Shown: piece by piece, positions 29,017 to 38,309 of the stretch
Layout of the letters: each line of letters opens with the position of its first letter
How positions within the stretch are numbered: position 1 is the first letter of the stretch
Assembly (NCBI RefSeq): GCF_046244385.1
Contig: NZ_CP176366.1
Coordinates: 1,922,001-1,986,000, forward strand
Length of the DNA: 64,000 nucleotides
Source: Methanospirillum stamsii
GTDB taxonomy: Archaea > Halobacteriota > Methanomicrobia > Methanomicrobiales > Methanospirillaceae
Reading direction: 5' to 3'
Position numbers and translations under genes: made by a program
Notes under the pieces: generated by a model
Database searches by the model: none
The model's input: the letters and a program-made list of their open reading frames with translations, nothing else
Told to the model about the DNA's origin: nothing

Positions 29017-29705
29017 AGTTTTTTATATTCTTCGATATAGGATCCTGGTTTATTCAGGAAATCCAGGCATTTTTCATCACCGATGCAGGAGTACAGGGTC
29101 TGCTGTGGGAATGGCAATGGCAAACTCTTTCCATGGCACGTCACTTCCCGGAGATGAGGGATGGTATCCGGGTATCGTGGATTTCTTGAAATTTTCCCAT
29201 CTGCAAACAGGTAATATGCGGCCCCCTGCATCTCTTCAAATGGCATATATTCACTGGTAAATGCTGAAGAAACAAGGTTAGCCATGAGAAGGGTTTCTTT
29301 TGAAGGATTTATGGTTACATGCCCATATCCGGGAGGAATAAGGACCAGATCCCCTGCATGTGCCCTGACCAGTATAATATCTGAGAGATCCTGTTTTTGG
29401 AGAAGGTAGAGTGCTTCTCCTTCAAGGACTTCGTATATTTCTGTATACGCATAACTGTCAGGAGCGTGCTGATGATAGTGACCTTTTGTTTTTATCCATT
29501 CCCCACAGATGATTCTTCCGGGTATCCGGGTAATGTCATACCGGATCTGGTGACTTAAAAGCCAGTCTTTATCATTTTCATTATTGGAAAGACCACGAAA
29601 CATCTCATAAGCAGGCCCTTCACAAAGGCAATTCGGATCTGCCATTACCGGTAGAAGTTCCGAACATTTTCTGACATCCGGGTTGACTAATGGGATGGTC
29701 TGCAT
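29001..29705 (-). CDS. Cupin-type glucose-6-phosphate isomerase
   Basis: A 234-residue archaeal phosphoglucose isomerase of the cupin family, unrelated to the classical enzyme. The metal-binding motif is seen as GEWIKTKGHYHQHAPDSYAYTE near residue 105 (two His and a Glu) and the second cupin box as PPGYGHVTINPS. It interconverts glucose-6-P and fructose-6-P. It overlaps the end of nadE by 16 bp. Confidence 0.85.
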   Translation of the reverse strand: MQTIPLVNPDVRKCSELLPVMADPNCLCEGPAYEMFRGLSNNENDKDWLLSHQIRYDITRIPGRIICGEWIKTKGHYHQHAPDSYAYTEIYEVLEGEALYLLQKQDLSDIILVRAHAGDLVLIPPGYGHVTINPSKETLLMANLVSSAFTSEYMPFEEMQGAAYYLFADGKISRNPRYPDTIPHLREVTCHGKSLPLPFPQQTLYSCIGDEKCLDFLNKPGSYIEEYKKLYLFT

Positions 29706-29757
29706 ATCAGTTCATCTTTTTTGTGTATGCTAATAATATTACCTACGCTCTGTTTTT

Positions 29758-30504
29758 TTACAATTCGGAAATGAACTGCATGTTGGAGACATCAGTAAGC
29801 CCTTTCATGGCCTGCATCGTCACATGTATTCCTTCTTCTTTGAGGGCGGCAATCCAGTTTGTCCCGCCAAGTGCTGCAAGCCCCATATACTGGGGATCTA
29901 CTGCCACTCCGAGGCATGGGGTATTTGGAAGACCAAGATCAAGTATTCCGGTAAAGTACCCGTCGGTGAGTTCTTCCAGAACCTCCTCCACCTGTTCTTC
30001 AGCTTCCATGTGACATTCACGGATATTTCCCAGCAGACTTCCATTTCCGTTTTTAATGACCTGAAGAGCAGATGTAATCTCCTGTGATACCAGAACCTGG
30101 AGTGGATCGATGGTTGTGTATTCATATTTTATCAGGTGAGTAAACCGTTTGGGAATATTATCGGCAACCTCGATAACCCCCCCTCCGATGGGATTAAAAG
30201 GAATGCCCCGCTGGAGGAGTAGTCCGTCAAGATTAGTGCTACAGAGGGTTAAAATACCACACTGGTCTTTCGGGATGGTGAATCCTTCAATTATTTCTCC
30301 TTCTTTTAGTATCTTAATCAGGCCGCTTGGCGATACTCCTGCCTCACAAGTCGCGCGAAAAACCGCTAATGTATGCTCAAGGTCTGATGAACGCACCAAA
30401 GAGAGATTATACACCACAGTTCCGGTTCCTTCTGTTGGGTTGAAGGTGACCTGCATGGCAAAATCCTCTATCTGGTGACTGACAAACCTGAGGAATTCAC
30501 TCAT
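29758..30504 (-). CDS. NrpR effector-domain protein without DNA-binding domain
   Basis: A 248-residue protein made only of the NrpR regulatory domain (DUF128). Characteristic pieces are FNPTEGTGTVVYNLS, GVSPSGLIKI, CSTNLDGLLLQRGIPFNPIGGGVIEV and LDLGLPNTPCLGVAVDPQYMGLAALGG. In methanogens NrpR senses 2-oxoglutarate and represses nitrogen genes through an N-terminal winged helix, which is missing here. It may be the effector half of a split NrpR or a modulator. Confidence 0.8.
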   Translation of the reverse strand: MSEFLRFVSHQIEDFAMQVTFNPTEGTGTVVYNLSLVRSSDLEHTLAVFRATCEAGVSPSGLIKILKEGEIIEGFTIPKDQCGILTLCSTNLDGLLLQRGIPFNPIGGGVIEVADNIPKRFTHLIKYEYTTIDPLQVLVSQEITSALQVIKNGNGSLLGNIRECHMEAEEQVEEVLEELTDGYFTGILDLGLPNTPCLGVAVDPQYMGLAALGGTNWIAALKEEGIHVTMQAMKGLTDVSNMQFISEL

Positions 30505-30566
30505 GACTCATTGTACGAGTCCGTAGATAGAAAAATATTCTTTTTTTGGACGGTAATAGATACAGT

Positions 30567-31511
30567 ATGGAGCAGAGAACCAGGGAAAAAGTATCGAAGG
30601 CAGTTTCAGATATTTTGAAAGCAGCCGGATTTGACGTTCATCATGCCTCTCCGCCCCTGGATATGTCTGCTATAAAAAACCCCACCAATCTTTTGGTGAT
30701 GTGCACTGACGATCCTGAAGAGGCTGCGAAATACTCCGAGACTGAGTATACTATTCGTACAAGTCAAGGAGAGGAGATCTGTGAAAAACTTCTGGTGACC
30801 TTCAATCCGTCAATAAATTCGGATAATTGCATTGTATGGTACCCTGAAGAATTTGCCCTGTATGCCGGAGAAGCAGTTCTTGCAAAGGTGCTTGGAAAGA
30901 CACTTGTTCTACCACTGGATGGTTCTGAAGAAAATTCTCCGTATAAACAACGAGTGACGCATGACCCTGACGGGGGTGTCAGGATACCTCATCTTCCGAT
31001 TCGCATTCACCGTGACGAAGCTGAAGAAAAGGCCGGAATACCCGGACTTGTAACCCTTCGGTTCATTCCATACTGGCAGTTTCGTTATACCTGCAGGGGT
31101 GACGCAGCTTATAAAGACCAGAACATAAACTTTGATTGTTCCGGATCAGGCGCAATGAATGCAATCAATAGTGCATTTACCGATATAGATGCCGACTCAA
31201 TTACCCGGCGCGAGATTCCGGATGGGAGTGATATTTCAAAACCCTCTTTGTCACGTGAAGATGCTGAAAACCATATTCTCAATCATCTTATCAGTTCAAT
31301 GACAAAAAGAGTCAAATTGAGACAGGTCAAAGGAGATGCTATCTTTTACGAGGAGAAGAATCTCTCCCCTGAACGGGAAAATTTTACTCTTGATTTGCGC
31401 GAACTTTATATCCCTGTCTGGCAGATCAAAGGGAAAAAAATTGTTGAGATCAATGCAAACACCGGTCATCGCCTTAATGAACCATTGGATGACGGGGTAG
31501 AAGTCTTTTAA
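30567..31511 (+). CDS. Unrecognised cytoplasmic protein
   Basis: Start at 30567 (MEQRTREKVSKAVSDIL); an in-frame TTG at 30546 is less plausible. A 314-residue soluble protein with an N-terminal helical segment, a central VWYPEEFALYAGEAVLAKVLGK and a C-terminal LYIPVWQIKGKKIVEINANTG. Scattered cysteines (TYTCRG, FDCSGSG) do not form a clear metal site. I cannot assign a family. The C-terminal part hints at a restriction-endonuclease-like strand pattern, but no catalytic set is visible. Confidence 0.6.
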   Translation: MEQRTREKVSKAVSDILKAAGFDVHHASPPLDMSAIKNPTNLLVMCTDDPEEAAKYSETEYTIRTSQGEEICEKLLVTFNPSINSDNCIVWYPEEFALYAGEAVLAKVLGKTLVLPLDGSEENSPYKQRVTHDPDGGVRIPHLPIRIHRDEAEEKAGIPGLVTLRFIPYWQFRYTCRGDAAYKDQNINFDCSGSGAMNAINSAFTDIDADSITRREIPDGSDISKPSLSREDAENHILNHLISSMTKRVKLRQVKGDAIFYEEKNLSPERENFTLDLRELYIPVWQIKGKKIVEINANTGHRLNEPLDDGVEVF

Positions 31512-31582
31512 TTATTTTTCTTTTTTTTAATCCCGGATATCATTAATGGATCAGGAATTAAAAATTCCCTGCACGTTACAGA

Positions 31583-32062
31583 ATGGTCAGAATAAAAATC
31601 AGGGTAATCGGAAAAATTAAAGAGCCATACATACGGGACGCTATTGCCGATTATTCCAAACGAATCAGTTCTTATTGTCAGATTGAATCAATTGAATATC
31701 CGGAAGCTGCGGTTTTTGATAATCATGTCTCATCCCTGGAAGGAGCGATGGAGTCAGAAGGGATAAAACTTTTAAGTGGTATAAACCGGGATGATTACGT
31801 CATCGCCCTTGACCGGAAGGGAAAACAATGTTTAAGTGAGGCATTTGCAGACATTATCAAAAATTGTGAGGTGAACGGACCGTATCAGATAGTATTTCTT
31901 ATCGGCGGTCCTCATGGACTCTCTTTGGCGTGTAAGGAGCGGGCTGATTATCTACTATCATTTTCTCAGATGACGTTTCCACATCAGTTGGCACGCCTTA
32001 TCTTATTTGAGCAGATATACCGGGCTTTTACAATACTCCGTGGACTTCCGTATCACCGGTAA
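31583..32062 (+). CDS. rlmH: RlmH-like 23S rRNA pseudouridine methyltransferase
   Basis: A 159-residue SPOUT methyltransferase. The trefoil-knot signatures are VFLIGGPHGLS near residue 105 and the C-terminal MTFPHQLARLILFEQIYRAF, with ending LRGLPYHR. In bacteria RlmH methylates N3 of pseudouridine 1915 in helix 69. The family is mainly bacterial with some methanogen members, so an old transfer is possible. Length equals the bacterial enzyme. Confidence 0.9.
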   Translation: MVRIKIRVIGKIKEPYIRDAIADYSKRISSYCQIESIEYPEAAVFDNHVSSLEGAMESEGIKLLSGINRDDYVIALDRKGKQCLSEAFADIIKNCEVNGPYQIVFLIGGPHGLSLACKERADYLLSFSQMTFPHQLARLILFEQIYRAFTILRGLPYHR

Positions 32063-32081
32063 AAGATTATGATTGTCCGGT

Positions 32082-32741
32082 TCAGGTAATACATTGCATT
32101 GAACCGATACTCTGAATCCGTACCTGATTGACCGGCGGAGAGCGTATTCCTCCGCTATTCTCAATAAATTGTAAGACATCCCGGGAAACATCAACAAGAT
32201 GAGTCACTTCGTGCCAGGGTTCCGGATAAATATGCTGATCAAGCCACTCTCCGTCATATGACGGTTCATAGGCTATCTGCTCGGAATCAATAGAAAATTC
32301 TGCTGATATTCCCGGTTTATTACCGCGGGGGTCAAGCCTGACCCACTTATCTATCTGCTCATAATAGACTGCGCAAAGACCGTGAAGCACAAAACTGCCG
32401 TCTTCACGACGAACCCGCTGATAACACAGACCTGCCGGGATTCCAAGGACCCGGCATAAGGCCACCAGTAAATGGGATTTCCCAAAGCAAAGTCCATGTC
32501 CGGCAGTAAGGACATCGGAAGCATTCCAGAACAGGTTCGTCTGACCGGCGTCAACAGAATGTGCAATAGAATCCCTGACCCAGGTATACAGAATCCTGGC
32601 CCTGTCGATGTCATCGATGCCGTTAGCTGTGATTGATCTCGCAAGAGTTCGTATCTCTGCGTTAGTACATGAGATTACCCCTGAACAGGAGAGGTACGGG
32701 GTAATTGAAGCAGGAGGGATAAGTGGGGGGAGGTGCATCAA
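32082..32741 (-). CDS. Transglutaminase-like cysteine protease-fold protein
   Basis: A 219-residue protein with the transglutaminase-like core: the Cys in AGHGLCFGKSHLLVALCRVLGIP, the His in VLHGLCAVYYEQ and the Asp in WVRLDPRGNKPG form the expected Cys-His-Asp triad. No signal peptide, so it is cytoplasmic. In prokaryotes this fold often acts as a peptidase; the substrate is unknown. Convergent with rlmH. Confidence 0.82.
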   Translation of the reverse strand: MMHLPPLIPPASITPYLSCSGVISCTNAEIRTLARSITANGIDDIDRARILYTWVRDSIAHSVDAGQTNLFWNASDVLTAGHGLCFGKSHLLVALCRVLGIPAGLCYQRVRREDGSFVLHGLCAVYYEQIDKWVRLDPRGNKPGISAEFSIDSEQIAYEPSYDGEWLDQHIYPEPWHEVTHLVDVSRDVLQFIENSGGIRSPPVNQVRIQSIGSMQCIT

Positions 32742-32891
32742 GTATCACCAAGGTCATATTCTTAAGAGATCCGAATCAATATTTCGGTCTGCTCATCACC
32801 AGGTTTTGTCTTTGGTTCTTCCCTGTAATGGGAAGTTACGCATAATTAACCGAAAAAGTTCAGGTTGCAAAGAAAAAGGTATGCTTCAATC

Positions 32892-34271
32892 ATGTCACTG
32901 CCTAAATCCCCGATTTTTACTGATTTGTATGAACTGACGATGATGTACGTCTGGTTCAGGTCCGAGAGAGTTAATCTTCAGTCCTGCTTTGACCTTTTCT
33001 TTAGAAGCTGTCCGTTTCAGGGTGAATATATCGTTACGGCTGGTATAGCCGATGCGCTCTCATTTCTAAAGAATGCTCGTTTCTCTGATGAAGATATCCG
33101 GTATATACGCTCTCTTCAGATATTTAACGATAGTTTTATTAACTGGCTTTCTAATTGGAAATTTGACGGGATTGTTCATGCAGTCAGGGAGGGTGAGATT
33201 GTTTTTCCTGGTGAACCGGTCTTTCGGGTATCCGGACCGGTTGGTTCCTGCCAGTTGGTTGAGACTGCTCTTTTAAACCTCATCAACTTCCCCTCCCTTG
33301 TGGCGACAAAAGCTGCCCGGATATGCCTGGTTGCCGGATTTGATACGGTTATGGAGTTCGGTGCCCGTCGTGCCCAGGGGCCGGATGGTGCTCTGACTGC
33401 CTCCCGGGCTGCATACCTCGGGGGGTGTATGGGGACATCTAATCTTGAGGCAGGTAAGATATTTGGAATTCCGGTGAAGGGAACTCATGCACATTCATAT
33501 GTAATGTCATACCCGACAGAACTCGAATCTTTCAGACGGTATGTGGAGGTATTTCCTGATACCAGTGTCCTGCTTATTGATACCTATGATACGCTCCAAA
33601 GCGGGACTGTACATGCAGTCCAGGTTGGGCGTGAGATGGGTGAGCAGGGCAGGGTTCTTTCCGGAGTCAGGCTTGATAGCGGGGATCTTCTTTCTCTTAC
33701 AAAAAAAGTCCGTGTTACGCTTGATGAGGCCGGACTTAACAGGACAAAAATAGTCATCTCCGGTGACCTTGATGAATATATTCTCTCTTCTCTCAAAGAA
33801 GGAGCCGCACCTGTTGATTCCTATGGTGTCGGAACCCGCCTGGTAACCGGGCACGATTCACCAGCCATTGCCGGGGTGTATAAAATGTCAGCAATAGAAA
33901 GTCCGGATGGTGGTTGGGAGATGAAGATGAAGGTAACGGATCACTCTGATAAAACTTCTCTTCCTGGTATCAAGCAGGTTTACCGTTCCTTTGACCGGAA
34001 CGGGATGATGTCCGGGGATTGCATTGAACTTGAATCCGCGATTGATGATTTGGCACCGGGAAGTCCCCTGCTTACGCTAGCACTCTCTAATGGTACTATC
34101 ATCCGCCCGGAAAAACCCCTGGATAGTATCAGGGAAGAGGTGATTGGGTCGCTTCATACCATCCCGCCTGATGTGAAAGGACTTACACACCCGGCACGGT
34201 ATCCGGTCAGCATCGGGCCGGAATTATCAAAAATAAAAGAGAAATTAATGTCTGGTTATTCCACAATCTGA
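32892..34271 (+). CDS. pncB: Nicotinate phosphoribosyltransferase
   Basis: Start at 32892 (MSLPKSPIFTDLYELTMMYVW), giving 459 residues. It ligates nicotinate to PRPP for NAD salvage. Diagnostic segments: TDLYELTM at the N-terminus, EFGARRAQGPDGALTASRAAYLGG near 155, the active-site GTHAHSYVMSYP, and DSGDLLSLTKKVR. It overlaps the last hydrogenase gene tail-to-tail by 16 bp. Confidence 0.92.
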   Translation: MSLPKSPIFTDLYELTMMYVWFRSERVNLQSCFDLFFRSCPFQGEYIVTAGIADALSFLKNARFSDEDIRYIRSLQIFNDSFINWLSNWKFDGIVHAVREGEIVFPGEPVFRVSGPVGSCQLVETALLNLINFPSLVATKAARICLVAGFDTVMEFGARRAQGPDGALTASRAAYLGGCMGTSNLEAGKIFGIPVKGTHAHSYVMSYPTELESFRRYVEVFPDTSVLLIDTYDTLQSGTVHAVQVGREMGEQGRVLSGVRLDSGDLLSLTKKVRVTLDEAGLNRTKIVISGDLDEYILSSLKEGAAPVDSYGVGTRLVTGHDSPAIAGVYKMSAIESPDGGWEMKMKVTDHSDKTSLPGIKQVYRSFDRNGMMSGDCIELESAIDDLAPGSPLLTLALSNGTIIRPEKPLDSIREEVIGSLHTIPPDVKGLTHPARYPVSIGPELSKIKEKLMSGYSTI

Positions 34272-34660
34272 CTTTCTGCAAACCGGTCTTCTGTTGCAAG
34301 CAGGAATTCCGGGGACATGTGCAGGCAGTCCTTTGGACAGATATCATTACACTGGCTGCAGAATATGCACTGGGTGACCCATATCCGGATTCGCTTTGTC
34401 TCCGGAATGAACTCAATGGCATTGGCCGGACAGACCCTGATGCACATCTTACACCCGATGCATGTGTTCCGGTCATACACAATTTTTCCCCGGTATTTTT
34501 CCGGAGTCGAGATTGGTGGGTGAATGGATGCCTTTCCTGCAGTCACTGCCTCGAGAAATCCGGTGATTGAGGGTGGCAGGTTTTTTGCCGGGAAGAAATT
34601 TGTGGCCGGCTTTTTAAACAGCTGTTTTAGTGCCATCGGAACCGAGGGGAGTTTGATCAT
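34256..34660 (-). CDS. mbhN: Membrane-bound hydrogenase ferredoxin subunit (MbhN-like)
   Basis: A polyferredoxin-type subunit, 134 residues from the ATG at 34660 (ATGA overlap with the previous stop; GGGGGGTG lies just upstream). Two [4Fe-4S] motifs, CIGCKMCIRVCP and CIFCSQCNDICP, carry electrons from ferredoxin toward the NiFe site. Equivalent to NuoI of complex I. Last gene of the 14-gene operon. Confidence 0.88.
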   Translation of the reverse strand: MIKLPSVPMALKQLFKKPATNFFPAKNLPPSITGFLEAVTAGKASIHPPISTPEKYRGKIVYDRNTCIGCKMCIRVCPANAIEFIPETKRIRIWVTQCIFCSQCNDICPKDCLHMSPEFLLATEDRFAESQIVE

Positions 34661-35685
34661 GACAGGCACCCCCCAAGGGACATGCTCCCGTCAAGAATGA
34701 TGAGAAACATCCCGATAAGACCGATGGTTGTGAGCCATCCCCAATATAGCGAGACCACGGTATTAATCCGGAACCTGGCCATCACCACTCTTACCAGGGT
34801 GACCGAGAAGAACATAACAACAATCACCTTGAGAAGGAAGAATGCGAGGTCTACTCCAGCTGCTCCGATTCCGGAGATACCGATGATCGGTGAGATGTTC
34901 CAGGGCAGAAAGAGTACTACTGCAAGACCTGCCATCGCCACCAGTTTTGCGGCCATAGAGAGTGAGAAGAGAGCAAGGTTTCTCCCCGAATATTCAACAA
35001 GCAGACCGCCACAAAGTTCTGTTTCAGCTTCCGGGGTATCACAGGGGATACGGGAGAGTTCAGCCGGAGTAACCCAGGCCAGAACAATGAGGAGCAGGAT
35101 ACATCCGATGATTCCAATGGGCCCGACGACCGTCCAGATGGGATTTGCCGCCAGGGTATTGACCGAGAAGGGCATAACAAGGCCAGCAACGGCAAGTCTC
35201 CAGGCTATTGCGATGATGGCAATTGCAAGCGGAAACTCATATGCAATCATCGTCACCATCTCACGCTGGGCTCCCACGCTTGCGTAAGGAGATCCTGATG
35301 CAAACCCCCCGGCAACCATGGCAAGGGCCGGGACTGTCAGGAGGTACATGATAAGGATAAGGTCTCCATATTCACCAACCATTGGAAGTGGGGTTCCCAC
35401 CGGAAGAATACTCCCAAGAGGCAGGTAAAAGAGGACAGTCACCGCAGAGGCAAATGCCACGATTGGTGCAGCATTAAAAAGAGCCGGGATTGCATTCGCT
35501 GGAACCTGTGAATCCTTACAGAGTAATTTCCTGATATCGATAAAAGGCTGGATGAGGGGTGGTCCCTGTCTCATCTGCATCCGGGCTGCACATATACGGT
35601 CTACCCCCATGAGGAAGAGTCCGGCGATTATCCCGAAGATGGTGACAAGGATGACTCCGGCGATGGTGACCAGGAGGGAACTCAT
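34657..35685 (-). CDS. mbhM: Hydrogenase membrane anchor, NuoH/MbhM-like
   Basis: A 342-residue protein with about eight membrane helices, homologous to complex I NuoH. Typical pieces: RQGPPLIQPFIDIRKLL near residue 40, GSPYASVGAQREMVTMIAYEFPL, and IPCDTPEAETELCGGLLVEYSG. This subunit links the hydrogenase arm to ion pumping. It overlaps mbhL and mbhN by 4 bp each. Confidence 0.9.
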   Translation of the reverse strand: MSSLLVTIAGVILVTIFGIIAGLFLMGVDRICAARMQMRQGPPLIQPFIDIRKLLCKDSQVPANAIPALFNAAPIVAFASAVTVLFYLPLGSILPVGTPLPMVGEYGDLILIMYLLTVPALAMVAGGFASGSPYASVGAQREMVTMIAYEFPLAIAIIAIAWRLAVAGLVMPFSVNTLAANPIWTVVGPIGIIGCILLLIVLAWVTPAELSRIPCDTPEAETELCGGLLVEYSGRNLALFSLSMAAKLVAMAGLAVVLFLPWNISPIIGISGIGAAGVDLAFFLLKVIVVMFFSVTLVRVVMARFRINTVVSLYWGWLTTIGLIGMFLIILDGSMSLGGCLS

Positions 35686-36911
35686 CCTTGCATCCTCCGT
35701 GTTTTTTCAACTGATAACCGGTGCAGGTACTCTTTAGTCAGGACATCTGCCTCTCCTTTTTGGTTTACGACCGCAACCCGGTCAGTACAGGACATGCAGG
35801 GGTCGATGGATGCAATAATGACTGGAATATCTGCAATCTGTTCTCCCTGAAGGATCTCTATCCATGCCATCTGGTTTGAATAGGTGGATGCCTTGACCTT
35901 CCACATCTCGGGAGCTTCCTGTTTGCCGTTCATCCTGACAAAGTGCATGTCCTCTCCACGGGGTGCTTCTACCCGTGCAAATGCTTCTCCGGATGCTTTT
36001 TTCAGGTTCATGAGCAGTTTGGGATATTTTTCTTCCGCAAGAACCGGACCATCAGGCATCTGTCTCAAGCACTGTCTGATGATGTCAATTGACTGTTTTA
36101 CCTCAAAGATACGGACAACAATCCGGTCATACACGTCTCCGACGGTCTCATTGCTGTAGACTTCAGGAAGGATAATGTCAAAGTCAAGGTCTCCGTATGC
36201 AGCATAGGGAGAGTCTGTCCTGACATCCATGGCAAGTCCTGATGCCCGTGCGGTTGGTCCGACGGTTGCAAGTTCAAGTGCCCGGCGTTTTGTAAGGATT
36301 CCAGTGTTCCGGCACCGCATTGCAATCGTCTTGTCATTGAGGAAGAGGTTTACCATCTTTTCAAACAGCCCCTCGTAGTACTGGAGTGCCTGTTCTATCC
36401 TCGGGAACATGTCTGGGGTTATATCCCGGCGTGTCCCGCCTATCATCATGATAGCATAATTCACCCGGTTTCCGGTGATGTACTCAATGACATCGACTGA
36501 CTCTTCCCTGATCTGCCAGGCCAGGTAAAAGAGGGTATCAAACCCGAGTTCATGGGCTGCAACTCCTGCCCAGAGAAGATGGGACTGGATACGTTCAAAC
36601 TCCGCGATGATGGTCCGGACATAATATGCCCGGTCAGGAACCTCTACCCCGGCAATCTGCTCTACTGCCTGTGCAAAGACCAGGGCATGGGCAACTCCGC
36701 AGATACCACATATCCGGTCGCAGAGGTGCAGGATCTGTACCGGATTTCTCCGCATACCCATCCATTCGATACCCCGGTGAGCTCGTCCGGGGGCAAAGTC
36801 AACCTCCTCGACCACTTCACCGTTCATCTTAAAGGTAAAGTTGATGGGTTCTTTCAGAGCCGGGTGGATTGGGCCGATTGGAAGTTCATAGGGTGCTTTC
36901 TTCTGACTCAT
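35682..36911 (-). CDS. mbhL: [NiFe] hydrogenase large subunit (MbhL-like)
   Basis: A 409-residue catalytic subunit. Both nickel-ligand pairs are intact: CDRICGICG near residue 65 (CxxC) and DPCMSCTDR near residue 378. This separates it from complex I NuoD, which lost them, and from the Mbs/Mbx group with altered spacing. The enzyme should evolve or consume H2 with ferredoxin. The C-terminus after DPCxxC is about 30 residues, ending RRMQG, with no obvious protease-cleaved tail. Confidence 0.92.
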   Translation of the reverse strand: MSQKKAPYELPIGPIHPALKEPINFTFKMNGEVVEEVDFAPGRAHRGIEWMGMRRNPVQILHLCDRICGICGVAHALVFAQAVEQIAGVEVPDRAYYVRTIIAEFERIQSHLLWAGVAAHELGFDTLFYLAWQIREESVDVIEYITGNRVNYAIMMIGGTRRDITPDMFPRIEQALQYYEGLFEKMVNLFLNDKTIAMRCRNTGILTKRRALELATVGPTARASGLAMDVRTDSPYAAYGDLDFDIILPEVYSNETVGDVYDRIVVRIFEVKQSIDIIRQCLRQMPDGPVLAEEKYPKLLMNLKKASGEAFARVEAPRGEDMHFVRMNGKQEAPEMWKVKASTYSNQMAWIEILQGEQIADIPVIIASIDPCMSCTDRVAVVNQKGEADVLTKEYLHRLSVEKTRRMQG

Positions 36912-37531
36912 TCTGCTGCACCTCCTGATGGTGGCTCTTCTGTATCACTTTTAGGGACCGGCTCAGGTTCTGCAACCGGGGGGGCCGGCCGGTCTGTCGG
37001 ACGTCCGACTTTCCAGAGTTCTTTTACCATGGATGGAGGAATTCCTTTTTCATCTTTTCTCCAGGGGTATACATCCTCGGGGAAATCCTCCGGCAGAAAT
37101 ATCCGCCGTGCATCCGGAATTCCGTCAACGATAATGCCTATCATATCCTGTTTTTCACGTTCAGAATATACCGCACCAGGAATAAGCCCGGAGATGGTGG
37201 GAACATGGGGGTCTGATTTTGGGACCTGGACGGTGAGTACAACACAAATTTCCTCGTGTTTTCCGCCGAAAAAGACCTGAAGGTGATACAGGAGATCAAT
37301 CATCTCACCGTTATCTGCTGCCGCAATGACCCCGAGATGCGGATAATCTATCGCTATTAATTCAGCAACCGCATCATTGAGAGTATCCCGGGGAATGGTC
37401 ATCCATACCGTCTTCTGGGGGAGTTTTTTCACTCCTTCATACCACTCCTTAACTCGTATATCCGAAACCCTGTTGCCGAATTTTTCTACAAACCGGTCGG
37501 CTATTTCCTGTGGTTTCATGGTTGCTCTCAT
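36908..37531 (-). CDS. mbhK: Hydrogenase subunit, NuoC/MbhK-like
   Basis: A 207-residue homologue of complex I NuoC (30-kDa). The family signature appears as YSEREKQDMIGIIVDGIPDARRIFLPEDFP. The C-terminal ~40 residues form a Pro/Glu-rich tail (PPVAEPEPVPKSDTEE). Starts MRATMKPQ at 37531; the second Met (37519) is an alternative. 4-bp overlaps on both sides. Confidence 0.88.
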   Translation of the reverse strand: MRATMKPQEIADRFVEKFGNRVSDIRVKEWYEGVKKLPQKTVWMTIPRDTLNDAVAELIAIDYPHLGVIAAADNGEMIDLLYHLQVFFGGKHEEICVVLTVQVPKSDPHVPTISGLIPGAVYSEREKQDMIGIIVDGIPDARRIFLPEDFPEDVYPWRKDEKGIPPSMVKELWKVGRPTDRPAPPVAEPEPVPKSDTEEPPSGGAAE

Positions 37532-37965
37532 GATCTCACCTCCTTTTCAAGTCTCTCAAGTTTTGCAATCGCTTGCACCACTCCGTAAATTATTGCTTCA
37601 GGCCGTGGTGCACATCCGGGAACATAGACATCAACCGGAATGACCTGGTCGAGTGGTCCGTCCAGATTATAGGAATCATAAAACACTCCTCCTGACTGGC
37701 CACAGGTCCCGACACACATGACCACTTTTGGTGCAGCCATCTGGTCATATACCCGTTTTACCCGGTCTCTCATCTGGTGAGTTACCGGTCCGGTGACAAG
37801 CAGGACATCTGCATGCCGGGGTGATCCGACAAGTTTGATACCAAACCGTTCCGGGTCATACCGGGGGCAGAGGGCTGCGACTATCTCGATATCACACCCA
37901 TTACAGGATCCTGAGTTTACATGAAATACCCAGAGTGAGCGGTTAAATGATGGAGAAAGTCTCAT
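37528..37965 (-). CDS. mbhJ: Hydrogenase small subunit, NuoB/MbhJ-like
   Basis: A 145-residue iron-sulfur subunit. Cysteines for the proximal [4Fe-4S] cluster are at GSCNGCDIE (near residue 18), GTCGQSGGVF and PGCAPRPEAI. The cluster sits next to the NiFe site of the large subunit. Length and motifs match MbhJ and EchC. Confidence 0.92.
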   Translation of the reverse strand: MRLSPSFNRSLWVFHVNSGSCNGCDIEIVAALCPRYDPERFGIKLVGSPRHADVLLVTGPVTHQMRDRVKRVYDQMAAPKVVMCVGTCGQSGGVFYDSYNLDGPLDQVIPVDVYVPGCAPRPEAIIYGVVQAIAKLERLEKEVRS

Positions 37966-38309
37966 TTCAGGACCACCACCACGATAAGAACCAGAGCCGT
38001 CACAAAAAGATAAGCCAGGAAGTAGTCAGAGAGGTTTCCGGTATGGAAAGGTTTTATGAACCGGTAATATCCGGAAAGGGCATCGGTGTATCCCCAATAG
38101 AGGTTTCCTGCCCTGATATGTACTGCTGCTTTTTCCGGTTCTTTATTTCCCGAGAGGAACGGGGCGGTTGCACCTCCACTGCTATCATAGGTTTTTTCTC
38201 CCCGTGACCAGATGAGCCATCCGATAATACAGGCAATCACAAATGCAATTACCCAGAATACTGCGTTCCATGCACCAAATCCGGTGGAGAGGGTGAACGA
38301 ATCTATCAT
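37962..38309 (-). CDS. mbhI: Hydrogenase membrane subunit (MbhI-like)
   Basis: A 115-residue protein with two membrane helices (WVIAFVIACIIGWLI and YFLAYLFVTALVLIVVVV) around a polar loop. Position between the MnhD-like and small subunits equals mbhI of Pyrococcus. Sequence similarity alone would not name it; the call rests on gene order. Confidence 0.7.
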   Translation of the reverse strand: MIDSFTLSTGFGAWNAVFWVIAFVIACIIGWLIWSRGEKTYDSSGGATAPFLSGNKEPEKAAVHIRAGNLYWGYTDALSGYYRFIKPFHTGNLSDYFLAYLFVTALVLIVVVVLK

